NCBI RefSeq assembly: GCF_047501175.1
Contig: NZ_JBEQWH010000010.1
Span: 1-63,183, forward strand
Direction of reading: 5' to 3'
DNA length: 63,183 nt
From: Methanoprimaticola sp047501175
GTDB lineage: Archaea; Thermoplasmatota; Thermoplasmata; Methanomassiliicoccales; Methanomethylophilaceae
The notes beneath the pieces were generated by a model that was not told the origin of the DNA, did not search any database, and was given only the letters and a program-made list of their open reading frames with translations. Shown here one piece after another: positions 39,196 to 47,327 of this stretch (the stretch's first letter is position 1; every line of letters begins with the position of its first letter). The position numbers and the translations under genes are program-made.

Positions 39196-40413
39196 ATGGT
39201 CGACGAGAAAGCCATTCAGGTGGCGCAGGAGAAATTCGGCGCCCTTCTCAGAAGACAGCTCGAGAGGGTCGAGGTCCTCAAGAACGAGGGAGACTGGATC
39301 GACTATTCCAAGCTGGACAAGCTCATCATCGGTGTATGCGGCGGTGACGGGATAGGACCTTACATATGCGCATCCGCACAGAAGGTCATGGAGTTCCTGC
39401 TCGCTGACAAGATCAAGGCCGGAAAGGTCGAGATCAGGCAGATCGACGGACTCACGATCGAGCACCGCGTGGAGGTCATGAAGGCCATCCCCGACGACAC
39501 GCTCGCGGAGCTCAAGAAGTGCCATGTCATCCTCAAGGGACCCACCACGACACCTGCGAAGGGGGACCCCTGGCCCAACATCGAGTCCGCCAACGTCGCG
39601 ATGAGGAAGGAGCTCGACCTCTTCGCCAACGTCAGGCCCGTCTCCGTTCCCGAGCTCGGGATCGACTGGACGTTCTACAGGGAGAACACCGAGGGGTCCT
39701 ACGCCCTCGGGTCCGATGGGTTCTTCATCTCCGACGACCTCGCCATGGACTTCTGCGTCGCGACCGTCCAGGGGACCGAGAGGATCATACGCGCTGGGTT
39801 CGAGCACGCGAAGAAGGCCGGCACCAACTACGTGTCGATCATCGTCAAGGCCAATATCATCAAGACCACCGACGGTCTCTTCGTGGACCTCGCCGACAAG
39901 ATCGCCAAGGACTACCCCGGTGTCAAGCACGATGTCTGGTTCGTGGACATCACCACCGCCAAGCTGATCGATCCCGCCAGGAGGAGCGACTTCAAGGTGT
40001 TCGTCCTCCCCAACCTCTACGGTGACATCATCACTGACGAGGCCGCCCAGATCCAGGGAGGCGTCGGGACCGCCGGTTCCGCCAACATCGGGAAGAGGTA
40101 CGCGATGTTCGAGGCGATCCACGGTTCCGCCCCCAGGATGGTCACCGAGGGTCGCGCACAGTACGCGGACCCCTGCAGCATGATCAAGGCCGTCGCGCTC
40201 ATGATGAACCACATCGGAGAGGTCGAGAAGAGCAAGCAGCTCGAGATGGCCCTCGACGTGTGCGTCCAGTTCGAGAAGAAGCTGGTCATGACCGGAAGGG
40301 ACACCGGCGCCACCGGTGACGAGTTCGCCGAGTACATCATGGAGACCATCCAGAGGCCCGACCTCGAGGCCGTCTGGAAGGGCTACGTGGACGCGGCGAT
40401 CGCGAAGAACTGA
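39196..40413 (+). CDS. Isocitrate/isopropylmalate dehydrogenase family, probably isocitrate dehydrogenase
   Basis: A 405-residue metal-dependent oxidative decarboxylase. Motifs include GVCGGDGIGPYI near residue 50, TTTPAKGDPWPNIESANVAMRKELDLFANVRPV (isocitrate-type substrate loop), FYRENTEGSY, and VLPNLYGDIITDEAAQIQGG. The coenzyme loop reads HGSAPRMVTEGRAQYADP, which fits neither the classic NAD nor the NADP signature, so the cofactor is uncertain. It probably supplies 2-oxoglutarate in a partial TCA pathway. A TATA-like GTTTTAATAG lies near 39164. A terminator follows. Confidence 0.85.
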   Translation: MVDEKAIQVAQEKFGALLRRQLERVEVLKNEGDWIDYSKLDKLIIGVCGGDGIGPYICASAQKVMEFLLADKIKAGKVEIRQIDGLTIEHRVEVMKAIPDDTLAELKKCHVILKGPTTTPAKGDPWPNIESANVAMRKELDLFANVRPVSVPELGIDWTFYRENTEGSYALGSDGFFISDDLAMDFCVATVQGTERIIRAGFEHAKKAGTNYVSIIVKANIIKTTDGLFVDLADKIAKDYPGVKHDVWFVDITTAKLIDPARRSDFKVFVLPNLYGDIITDEAAQIQGGVGTAGSANIGKRYAMFEAIHGSAPRMVTEGRAQYADPCSMIKAVALMMNHIGEVEKSKQLEMALDVCVQFEKKLVMTGRDTGATGDEFAEYIMETIQRPDLEAVWKGYVDAAIAKN

Positions 40414-40428
40414 TCCAAAAACATTACG

Positions 40429-40450
40429 GAGGGGCCCTTCGGGGTCCCTC
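40429..40450 (+). terminator. Terminator of the isocitrate dehydrogenase gene
   Basis: GAGGGGCCC and GGGTCCCTC form a 9-bp stem (one G-U pair) with loop TTCG, 16 nt after the stop. Confidence 0.7.
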
Positions 40451-40847
40451 ATACCTTCTGACCCATTTGACGGCCTCGGGGGCTCCGGTCCGTTCCGTTT
40501 CTTCTCAACGGGGTCGATGAACGTGGTCGCAGTAATGTTCGACCCTGTCATCGGTCGTGCGGATGTTTTCCGTGCCTCACGGATGTCGCATCGTCCATGA
40601 TGTTATCGGGGATGACAGGAGGGTCATCGGGAATGTCCCCTGTCTTTCAGAGATTACCAACCTGCTGGTAACTCAGTTCGTCGATTTTTGATGCATTACT
40701 TCGGGATATGTCATCGTAGTTCTTCCGACGGATCATTACGATGAATCGTGGTTTTCCCGTTTCATTGTCATCTAGGAACTAGGATCCCGGTCGATGTTGG
40801 GCATGACCACCATTCCACCTCTCGGATCCTGACAATCATGATACGTG
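40451..40847. other. Intergenic region without a recognised gene
   Basis: About 400 nt with no convincing reading frame or TATA-positioned start. One inverted repeat, TTACCA-ACCTGC-TGGTAA (40654-40671), could be an operator remnant or a hairpin. The stretch follows the end of the convergent ATPase gene and may include its 3-prime untranslated sequence. Confidence 0.4.
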
Positions 40848-42242
40848 TCAATCCAGATCCACGACGGGGTCGTTGTCTATGGACAGCTCGCTATCAGTCC
40901 TCAACAGGTCCATGAACGATGCGACAAACAGAGGATAGTGTTCTATGCCATCATCATCCACTCCGATGTTCGCATTCTCGAAGACGATCCTCCTATCGAT
41001 CTTACAATCCATCTTGAGGGTCTTTTTCAAGGATGGGGCGAACCTGTCCTTTCCGGATTTCACCTCTATCGCAGTCAGTTCGGATCCAAGGTCGATGACG
41101 AAATCAAGCTCCATCATGTCCTTCCCGTTCCTTTTGATGTAGTAGTGTGGTTTGTATCCGGATTTCATGAGACATTCGGCGATCTCATTTTCCATTACCG
41201 CACCTTGATTGAATCCTTCGTCCCTGTTACGGATTGCCGATAGTATGGTGTTCGTGTTTCCATCAGATTTTCTAATCAGTAGGCCGGTGTCGGACATGTA
41301 GACCTTGAACTGGTCCATGTTGGTGGACTTCGATGCGGGGGCATTGAGATCGGTCATTTGGTAGCAGAAATTGCCGATACCCGCCCCTTCTATCCAAAGG
41401 AGCGCCTCCATGTATTGTCTCGAACCCGTCCTGGATCCTGTTCCGTCAATGCGGGAGTACATGAATCTCTTGTTGGTCTCGGAGAGTTGATTGGGGATCG
41501 AGTCGTAGCAACGTATTATCCTGAGCGTCTCATTCTCCGGGCTGAACTTCGTCATGTCGTCCTTGCTGGACAACAGGATGTTGTCCAGGGTCCTTTGGAT
41601 TTCGACGATGCCTTCATTGTCGACATACTGCTGTACGGCCTCTGGCATCCCGCCGATTGTCATGAAGTCTCTGAATGCCTCTTCCATTGCCTTCAGGACG
41701 ACGGGTTTCAGCTCTGTACGGTCCCTTATGCTTTTCTTTACCGAATCCACAGTCTTTTCGCTGTACCCTTTCCCCCATAGAAACTCCTCGAAATCAAGAC
41801 CGTACATCCTCATGTGCTCCTCGTATCCGACGGGGATCAGGGATGTGTCGGAGGTCGACCCCATGCGTACATCGAGCAGGGATCCCGAAGCTATGACATC
41901 GTATCTCCCATCGATTGTGAATGTTTTGAGGGATGTTCTTGCACGCGGGCAGGATTGGATCTCGTCAAGAATTATCAGACAGTTTCCCGGCCTCAATTCA
42001 AGACCCGGATTCGAGATTTCGATACTCGTCACTATGTCATCGACATCGATGTCCCCGTCGAACGCGGCTCTCATGTCAGCATTGTTCGAGAGGTCTATGT
42101 AAGCAGAGGTCTCGTACGTCTTTGCGAATTCCTTGAGGATGAACGTCTTGCCGACCTGTCTCTGTCCCTTGATCAGGAGGCTCTTGTGCGAAGGCCTTTC
42201 CTTCCATTTCATCAGGCGGTCCAAGGCCTTGCGTCTTAGCAT
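40848..42242 (-). CDS. AAA-type ATPase with DUF4143 nuclease-fold C-terminus
   Basis: A 464-residue paralog of the protein at 37772. The start at 42242 (MLRRKALDRLMKWKERP) matches it, and TATA-like CGAATATATTTA is 26 nt upstream (leaderless); longer frames to 42362 are promoter sequence. Walker A is GQRQVGKT (26-33), Walker B LIILDEIQSCPRA, then DFEEFLWGKG and IGGMPEAVQQY. The C-terminus has MELDFVIDLGSELTAIEVKSG, a PD-(D/E)XK-like signature. An 18-bp perfect palindrome lies 56-73 nt before the start. Function is unknown. Confidence 0.88.
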   Translation of the reverse strand: MLRRKALDRLMKWKERPSHKSLLIKGQRQVGKTFILKEFAKTYETSAYIDLSNNADMRAAFDGDIDVDDIVTSIEISNPGLELRPGNCLIILDEIQSCPRARTSLKTFTIDGRYDVIASGSLLDVRMGSTSDTSLIPVGYEEHMRMYGLDFEEFLWGKGYSEKTVDSVKKSIRDRTELKPVVLKAMEEAFRDFMTIGGMPEAVQQYVDNEGIVEIQRTLDNILLSSKDDMTKFSPENETLRIIRCYDSIPNQLSETNKRFMYSRIDGTGSRTGSRQYMEALLWIEGAGIGNFCYQMTDLNAPASKSTNMDQFKVYMSDTGLLIRKSDGNTNTILSAIRNRDEGFNQGAVMENEIAECLMKSGYKPHYYIKRNGKDMMELDFVIDLGSELTAIEVKSGKDRFAPSLKKTLKMDCKIDRRIVFENANIGVDDDGIEHYPLFVASFMDLLRTDSELSIDNDPVVDLD

Positions 42243-42297
42243 GTATTGTGAATATACATATCGAATATATTTATGTTGCAGTAAAAAAAGCTGTTTT

Positions 42298-42315
42298 TGT
42301 TGTTTTAAAACAACA
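42298..42315 (-). promoter_or_regulatory. 18-bp perfect palindrome upstream of the ATPase at 40848
   Basis: TGTTGTTTTAAAACAACA is perfectly self-complementary and lies about 30 bp upstream of the predicted TATA box of the minus-strand ATPase gene. It is also 124-141 nt from the divergent DUF1846 gene start. It is a likely operator. Confidence 0.7.
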
Positions 42316-42438
42316 TTTAAAGTTATTTCTGTCAAGCTATGATACGCGATGTGACCCGTCATCCTTCAGTTGTGCAGCATGTGCAGATGTTTTCGCATTT
42401 GTCGAAAAATCTTTATCCATTTCTTCTCTGAAGGCGTT

Positions 42439-43923
42439 ATGCCCATCCCCGGATTCGACAACGACAGATACCTCAGGACGCAGTCCGAGCACATCCGCGA
42501 GCGCATCTCGCGCTCCGGAGGAAAGCTGTACCTTGAATTCGGCGGAAAGCTTTTCGATGACTATCACGCCTCGCGTGTGCTTCCCGGATTCCATCCAGAC
42601 AGTAAGATCCAGATGCTGACGTCCCTTGGAGGGGATGCCGAGGCCATAGTGGTGATCAATGCCGAGGACATAGTGAAGAACAAGGTCCGCAAGGACATCG
42701 GTGTCGGATACGATTCGGAGGTCCTCAGGCTGATAGACTCGTTCCTGGACAGGGGGATCCCAGTGTGCGGCGTGGTGATAACCCAATATACCGGCCAGTC
42801 CCAGGCGGATGCGTTCCAGAGGAAGGCGGAGGCATTGGGTCTGAAGGTCTACCGTCACTATCCGATTGCCGGATATCCGTCGAACATCCAGCTGATCGTG
42901 TCCGATGAGGGGTACGGCAAGAACGAGTATGTCGAGACCACCAAGCCGCTGGTCGTCGTCACGGCTCCGGGCCCCGGCAGCGGGAAGATGGCGGTCTGCC
43001 TCTCGCAGCTCTACCATGAGCACAGGAGGGGGGTCAGTGCCGGGTATGCCAAGTTCGAGACGTTCCCCGTCTGGAACCTCTCTCTGAACCATCCTGTGAA
43101 CATCGCGTACGAGGCGGCGACGTCCGACCTCAGCGACAGCAACATGATCGACCCGTTCCATCTTGAGGCATACGGGAAGACCACCGTGAACTACAACCGC
43201 GATGTCGAGATATTCCCGGTCCTGAATGCCATCCTCAGCGAGATATCCGGCGAGTCCCCGTACAGGTCGCCCACGGACATGGGCGTGAACATGGCGGGCA
43301 ACTGCATCACGGACGATGGAGCGGTCCGTCGGGCAGCCGATTACGAGATCATCAGACGTTACTTCAACGTCCTCAGGGACCGCCGCGAGGGAAGGGCCGA
43401 CGAGGACTCTGTGTTCAGGTCGGAGATCCTGATGAAGAGGGCGGGGATCACGCCGGAGTTCCGTCCGGCCGTGAGGACCGTGAGGGAGTTCATGGCGGAG
43501 TCGGAGCGTCCTCTGGTCGCAGCCGAGCTCCCGGACGGCAGGATCGTCACCGGCAAGGCATCGCCTCTGCTGACGGCATCGTCTGCGATGATCCTCAACG
43601 CTCTGAAGATCCTCTCCGGTACGGATGATGAGGTGTTCCTGATCTCTCCGGACGCGATCCGTTCTATGCAGAGGCTAAAGGTCGACTATCTGGGGAACAG
43701 GAATCCCCGTCTCCATATCGACGAGATGCTCGTCGCACTGTCGATCGTCGCCAACACGCATCCCGAGGCCGAGAGGGCGTTCGCCGTCCTTCCCGAGCTG
43801 AAGGGATGCGACGTCCATTCCTCGGTTGTCATATCGCAGGTCGACGAGGGGCTGTACAAGAAGCTGGGCATGTACGCATCCAGCGAGCCGGAGTACCAGA
43901 CCAAGTGCTTCTTCCACGAGTGA
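42439..43923 (+). CDS. DUF1846 family protein
   Basis: A 494-residue protein of the DUF1846 (UPF0371) family, of unknown function. The start MPIPGFDNDRYLRTQSEHI is typical, and a TATA at about 42412 (CTTTATCC) makes the mRNA leaderless. Landmarks are LYLEFGGKLFDDYHASRVLPGF, a P-loop-like APGPGSGKMAVCLSQLYHE near residue 180, and PTDMGVNMAGNCITDD. The phosphate-loop pattern suggests nucleotide binding. The next gene follows after 18 nt. Confidence 0.88.
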   Translation: MPIPGFDNDRYLRTQSEHIRERISRSGGKLYLEFGGKLFDDYHASRVLPGFHPDSKIQMLTSLGGDAEAIVVINAEDIVKNKVRKDIGVGYDSEVLRLIDSFLDRGIPVCGVVITQYTGQSQADAFQRKAEALGLKVYRHYPIAGYPSNIQLIVSDEGYGKNEYVETTKPLVVVTAPGPGSGKMAVCLSQLYHEHRRGVSAGYAKFETFPVWNLSLNHPVNIAYEAATSDLSDSNMIDPFHLEAYGKTTVNYNRDVEIFPVLNAILSEISGESPYRSPTDMGVNMAGNCITDDGAVRRAADYEIIRRYFNVLRDRREGRADEDSVFRSEILMKRAGITPEFRPAVRTVREFMAESERPLVAAELPDGRIVTGKASPLLTASSAMILNALKILSGTDDEVFLISPDAIRSMQRLKVDYLGNRNPRLHIDEMLVALSIVANTHPEAERAFAVLPELKGCDVHSSVVISQVDEGLYKKLGMYASSEPEYQTKCFFHE

Positions 43924-43941
43924 TCCCTTCGGGACACGTAC

Positions 43942-44517
43942 ATGGAACCCGTCAATCTCCTGGATGTCGCGAACCGCGACGAGCTGCGGCAGTGGCTGGA
44001 GAGGAACCATCCCGTCGAGAGGGAGTGCTGGGTGGTCGTGAAGCGCGGCAGGCCCAGGGATGACGGCACGTTCTGGTATGTGGATGCGGTGGAGGAGGCC
44101 ATGTGCTTCGGATGGATAGACAGCACCGTCAAGAGACTGGACAGCGGAGTGACCGCCCAGAGGCTGGCCCCCCGCAGGAAGGGCGGCAGATGGTCGGAGC
44201 TCAACAAGGAGCGCTGTCGGAGGATGGAGAGGCTGGGGAGGATGACCGATGCCGGACGCGCCGTCCTGCCGGACATGTCCCCTTCCGGCTTCGTGATCGA
44301 CGATGACGTCCTGAGCGCGTTGCAGGCGGACAGGGACGTCTGGGAGATGTTCGTATCCTTCCCGCCGCTCTATCAGCGCGTACGTGTGGACACGATACAG
44401 GTCACCAGGGGTCAGCCGGAGGTCTTCCGTCGCAGGCTCCGGAAACTGGTCGACAACACCCGGGACGGAAGGATGTACGGCGAATGGGACGACAACGGGC
44501 GCCTCTCGGACCCGTGA
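43942..44517 (+). CDS. YdeI/OmpD-associated family protein
   Basis: A 191-residue protein of the YdeI/OmpD-associated family. Visible family segments are RDELRQWLERNHPVERECWVV, WYVDAVEEAMCFGWIDSTVKRLD, QRLAPRRKGGRWSELNKER and PPLYQRVRVDTI. Members are small bacterial proteins of unknown function, some linked to stress or peptide resistance, so transfer from bacteria is possible. It is probably cotranscribed with the DUF1846 gene. Confidence 0.82.
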   Translation: MEPVNLLDVANRDELRQWLERNHPVERECWVVVKRGRPRDDGTFWYVDAVEEAMCFGWIDSTVKRLDSGVTAQRLAPRRKGGRWSELNKERCRRMERLGRMTDAGRAVLPDMSPSGFVIDDDVLSALQADRDVWEMFVSFPPLYQRVRVDTIQVTRGQPEVFRRRLRKLVDNTRDGRMYGEWDDNGRLSDP

Positions 44518-44553
44518 CCGTCTATAGGGACTATGTGATTGTTGAAGGTTGAT

Positions 44554-44577
44554 GGAGGCCGGCTCCCGCCGACCTCC
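44554..44577 (-). terminator. Terminator of valS
   Basis: GGAGGTCGGC and GCCGGCCTCC (minus strand) form a nearly perfect 10-bp stem with a GGGA loop, beginning 5 nt past the valS stop; it is followed by ATCAACCTTC. Confidence 0.6.
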
Positions 44578-44581
44578 GGTT

Positions 44582-47200
44582 TCACTGCTCGATGAGGACG
44601 AGGATGTTCCCGATCTGAAGGGTCTCGACGGCCCTTCCGTCGAGCATCAGGCGCTTCTCGAGCTCGAAGAACTCCGCACCGACGTCGACGGGCGTCCCGT
44701 CCACGTCTATCGAGACGGGTCCGGTGGCGAGCTTCGCCGCGACATCGGCGGGGTCCATCGCGGAGATGGCCGCGACGATCGCCTTGGCCTGGGCCTTGAA
44801 CGCGGGTCCGAGCTTCGCATGCACGGGCTTGACACCGACGATCTCCTCTGTGAGCTTCGCCTCGGGCGCGATCCTGACCTCCGCCGCCTTGGTGGTCTCG
44901 GCGATGTCCTGCTTCGCGGACTCGAGCTTCGCGGCATCGGCGCCGACCATCTCGATCAGAGCGAGCGGTGCGTTGAGGGGGATCTTCTTGTCGGATTTCC
45001 AGGAGCGGATCCCTGCGAGGACGTCCTTGAGGGACTCCCCGGTCGCCTCGGCCGCATCGTCCTTCAGGACGGACACGGGCCAGGCAGTTAGGTGTATGCT
45101 CTCGATCCCTTCGGTCCCCACGAAGAGGGTCTGGTAGACCTCCTCGGTGACGTGGGGCATGAACGGTGCGAGGAGCTTCAGGCTTCCCAGGAGGACGGTG
45201 TACACGGTGTAGCGGACGGCGGCGTCGGTCCTGCCCTTGACCATCTCCACATAGTTGTCGGCGAGCTCGTGCCAGATGAATCCCTCGACCTCCTTCATGG
45301 CCTTGTCGAACTGGTACGACTCGAAGCACTCGGTGACGGTATCGACAGTCTTCGAGTAGACGGAGAGGATCCACTTGTCCGCGGTGCGGAGGTCGGCGGG
45401 CATCTCCTTCGGGGCGTTCTCGACGTATCTTCCCGCGAACTGGCCGAGGTTGAACACCTTGTTGCAGAGCTTCCTTCCGCGGACGACGTCCTTCTCCCTG
45501 AACGCATGGTCGATGCCGAGGGAACAGGTCGCCGCGTAGTACCTCAGCGCATCCGCCCCGTAGTTCTCCAGGATGGGTATGGGGTCGATGACGTTACCGA
45601 TGGACGAGTGCATGGGGGTCCCGTCGGGTGCCATGATGAACCCGTGGATCATGATGTCCTTCCAGGGGATAGTCCCCTCGATCTGCTCCGCCCTCAGGAT
45701 GGAGTAGAACGCCCAGGTCCTGATGATGTCGTGGGACTGGGGCCTCATGGACATGGGGAACAGCTTCTTGTGGAGCTCCTCGTCCCTCTCCCAGAACGTG
45801 TTGTACAGGGACGATCCGGAGGAGTCCATCCACGTGTCGAAGACGTCGGTGCATCCCACGAGGTCCCCGCCGCACTCGGGACACTTCTCAACGGGCGCCG
45901 CATCGAGGGTGGGGTCGCAGTAGCACATCTCCTTGGTGGCGCACACAGCATGTCCGCACTTGGAGCACTCCCACACGGGGATGGGGGTGGCGAAGACCCT
46001 CTGCCTGCTCAGGACCCAATCCCACTGGAGGGAGTTGGTCCAGTCCCTGAGCCTGGTCTTCATGAACTCCGGATGCCAGTTGATCTCGTCGGCCCTCTGG
46101 AGGATCTTCTCCCTGAAGTCGAGGGTCCTGAGGAACCACTGGGGGACCTGGAGGTACTCGATGGGCGTGTGGCACCTCCAGCAGATGGAGACCTGCTGGG
46201 GGTTGTCCTTCTGGTCCACGAGGATGCCCACGTCCCTGAGGTCGTTGATGGCGGCTTCCCTGGCGTCCGTGACGGTCATGCCGGCGTACTTCCCGGCGAG
46301 CTCCGTCATCCTTCCGGCCTCGTCGATCCCCTTCTCCAGGGGGAAGTGGTACTTCATGACCCACTCGAGGTCGTCCTTGTCGCCGATCGTGCAGATCATG
46401 ACGAACCCGGTACCGTACTCCATCTGGACCTTGGGGTCGGAGATGACCTTCACCCTCTTGCCGAACAGGGGGGTGACGAGCTCCTTCCCGACGAGGCGGG
46501 CCTTCTCCTTGTCGTCGGGATGGACGGCCACCGCCTGGCATGTGCACAGCAGCTCGGGCCTGGTGGTCGCGATGAGCACGAAGTCGTCGGGGGTGGAGTC
46601 CGCGACCTGGAACTTGATGAAGTTGAGCTTGTTGACATTGTCCCTGTACTCGACCTCCGCATCGGCGAGGGCGGTCATGCAGCTCGGGCACCAGTTGACG
46701 GGATAGTTCGCCTTGTACACGAGTCCCCTGTTGAACAGCTCGACGAACGAGAGCTGGGTGATCCTCCTGTAGTAGGGGGCGTCCGTCTGGTAGTAGATGC
46801 TGGGGTCCATGCTCTCCCCGAGGATCTCGAAGTGATGGGTCATCTCCGCGATGAACCCGTTGGCGTACTCCTCGCAGAGTCTCCTGTATTCCTGCCTGGG
46901 GGTGTCGAGCTTGGTGATGTGGTGCTTCTTCTCGACCTTGACTTCTATGGGGGTCCCGTTCACATCGAAGCACAGCGGGAAGAACACGTTGTGTCCTCTC
47001 ATCCTCTTGTATCTCGCCACGAAGTCGATCAGGGAGTATCCGGTGGCATGTCCGAGGTGGAGAGGTCCGGACGTGTACCTGGGAGGGTTGTCGATACTGA
47101 ATACGGGTTTGTCGGACGCGGGATCGAAGCGGTAGACCTCTTTGGCCTTCCACATCTCTTCCCAGCGCTTCTCAATGGAGGCCGAGTCGTACTGTGCCAT
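44582..47200 (-). CDS. valS: Valyl-tRNA synthetase
   Basis: An 872-residue class I synthetase. The HIGH motif is HLGH (48-51). Zinc-type cysteine groups occur at WCPSCMTALADAEVEY and at CSKCGHAVCATKEMCYC...CPECGGD. The editing domain spans about 200-330 (TTRPELLCTCQAVAVHPDD). The KMSKS position, near residue 530, reads TPMHSSIGNVIDP, unlike the canonical form. The C-terminus contains the tRNA-binding helices but no long coiled coil. A TATA (CCTTTTTATATC, minus strand, near 47235) lies upstream. Confidence 0.95.
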   Translation of the reverse strand: MAQYDSASIEKRWEEMWKAKEVYRFDPASDKPVFSIDNPPRYTSGPLHLGHATGYSLIDFVARYKRMRGHNVFFPLCFDVNGTPIEVKVEKKHHITKLDTPRQEYRRLCEEYANGFIAEMTHHFEILGESMDPSIYYQTDAPYYRRITQLSFVELFNRGLVYKANYPVNWCPSCMTALADAEVEYRDNVNKLNFIKFQVADSTPDDFVLIATTRPELLCTCQAVAVHPDDKEKARLVGKELVTPLFGKRVKVISDPKVQMEYGTGFVMICTIGDKDDLEWVMKYHFPLEKGIDEAGRMTELAGKYAGMTVTDAREAAINDLRDVGILVDQKDNPQQVSICWRCHTPIEYLQVPQWFLRTLDFREKILQRADEINWHPEFMKTRLRDWTNSLQWDWVLSRQRVFATPIPVWECSKCGHAVCATKEMCYCDPTLDAAPVEKCPECGGDLVGCTDVFDTWMDSSGSSLYNTFWERDEELHKKLFPMSMRPQSHDIIRTWAFYSILRAEQIEGTIPWKDIMIHGFIMAPDGTPMHSSIGNVIDPIPILENYGADALRYYAATCSLGIDHAFREKDVVRGRKLCNKVFNLGQFAGRYVENAPKEMPADLRTADKWILSVYSKTVDTVTECFESYQFDKAMKEVEGFIWHELADNYVEMVKGRTDAAVRYTVYTVLLGSLKLLAPFMPHVTEEVYQTLFVGTEGIESIHLTAWPVSVLKDDAAEATGESLKDVLAGIRSWKSDKKIPLNAPLALIEMVGADAAKLESAKQDIAETTKAAEVRIAPEAKLTEEIVGVKPVHAKLGPAFKAQAKAIVAAISAMDPADVAAKLATGPVSIDVDGTPVDVGAEFFELEKRLMLDGRAVETLQIGNILVLIEQ

Positions 47201-47327
47201 AATAAACGCGCCTGCGTACTATAATGAGATATAAAAAGGAGACGAGGGTCCGCAGCCGTGCGACGTTTCGTCCCCCGTCATGCCCTTCGGGTGATACTAT
47301 TTAATATCACAATTCCTGGACGGCGGC
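47201..47327. promoter_or_regulatory. Divergent promoter region of valS and the MMPL transporter
   Basis: For valS, TTTTTATATC (minus strand, about 47239-47230) gives a leader of around 10 nt. For the transporter, CTATTTAATATCAC (47297-47310) lies 26 nt before its ATG, giving a leaderless mRNA. Confidence 0.6.

Noticed and set aside
40654..40671. Inverted repeat TTACCA-TGGTAA as an operator for a hidden gene
   Set aside because: No gene with a supported start lies on either side within reach, so only the repeat itself can be noted.
45092..47224. Very long open frames opposite real genes (also opposite thrS at 4691-6535, the MMPL gene at 47307-49997 and the surface protein at 57941-60553)
   Set aside because: These arise from GC-rich codon bias on the opposite strand; they have skewed composition, no ribosome-binding or TATA support and no protein motifs.
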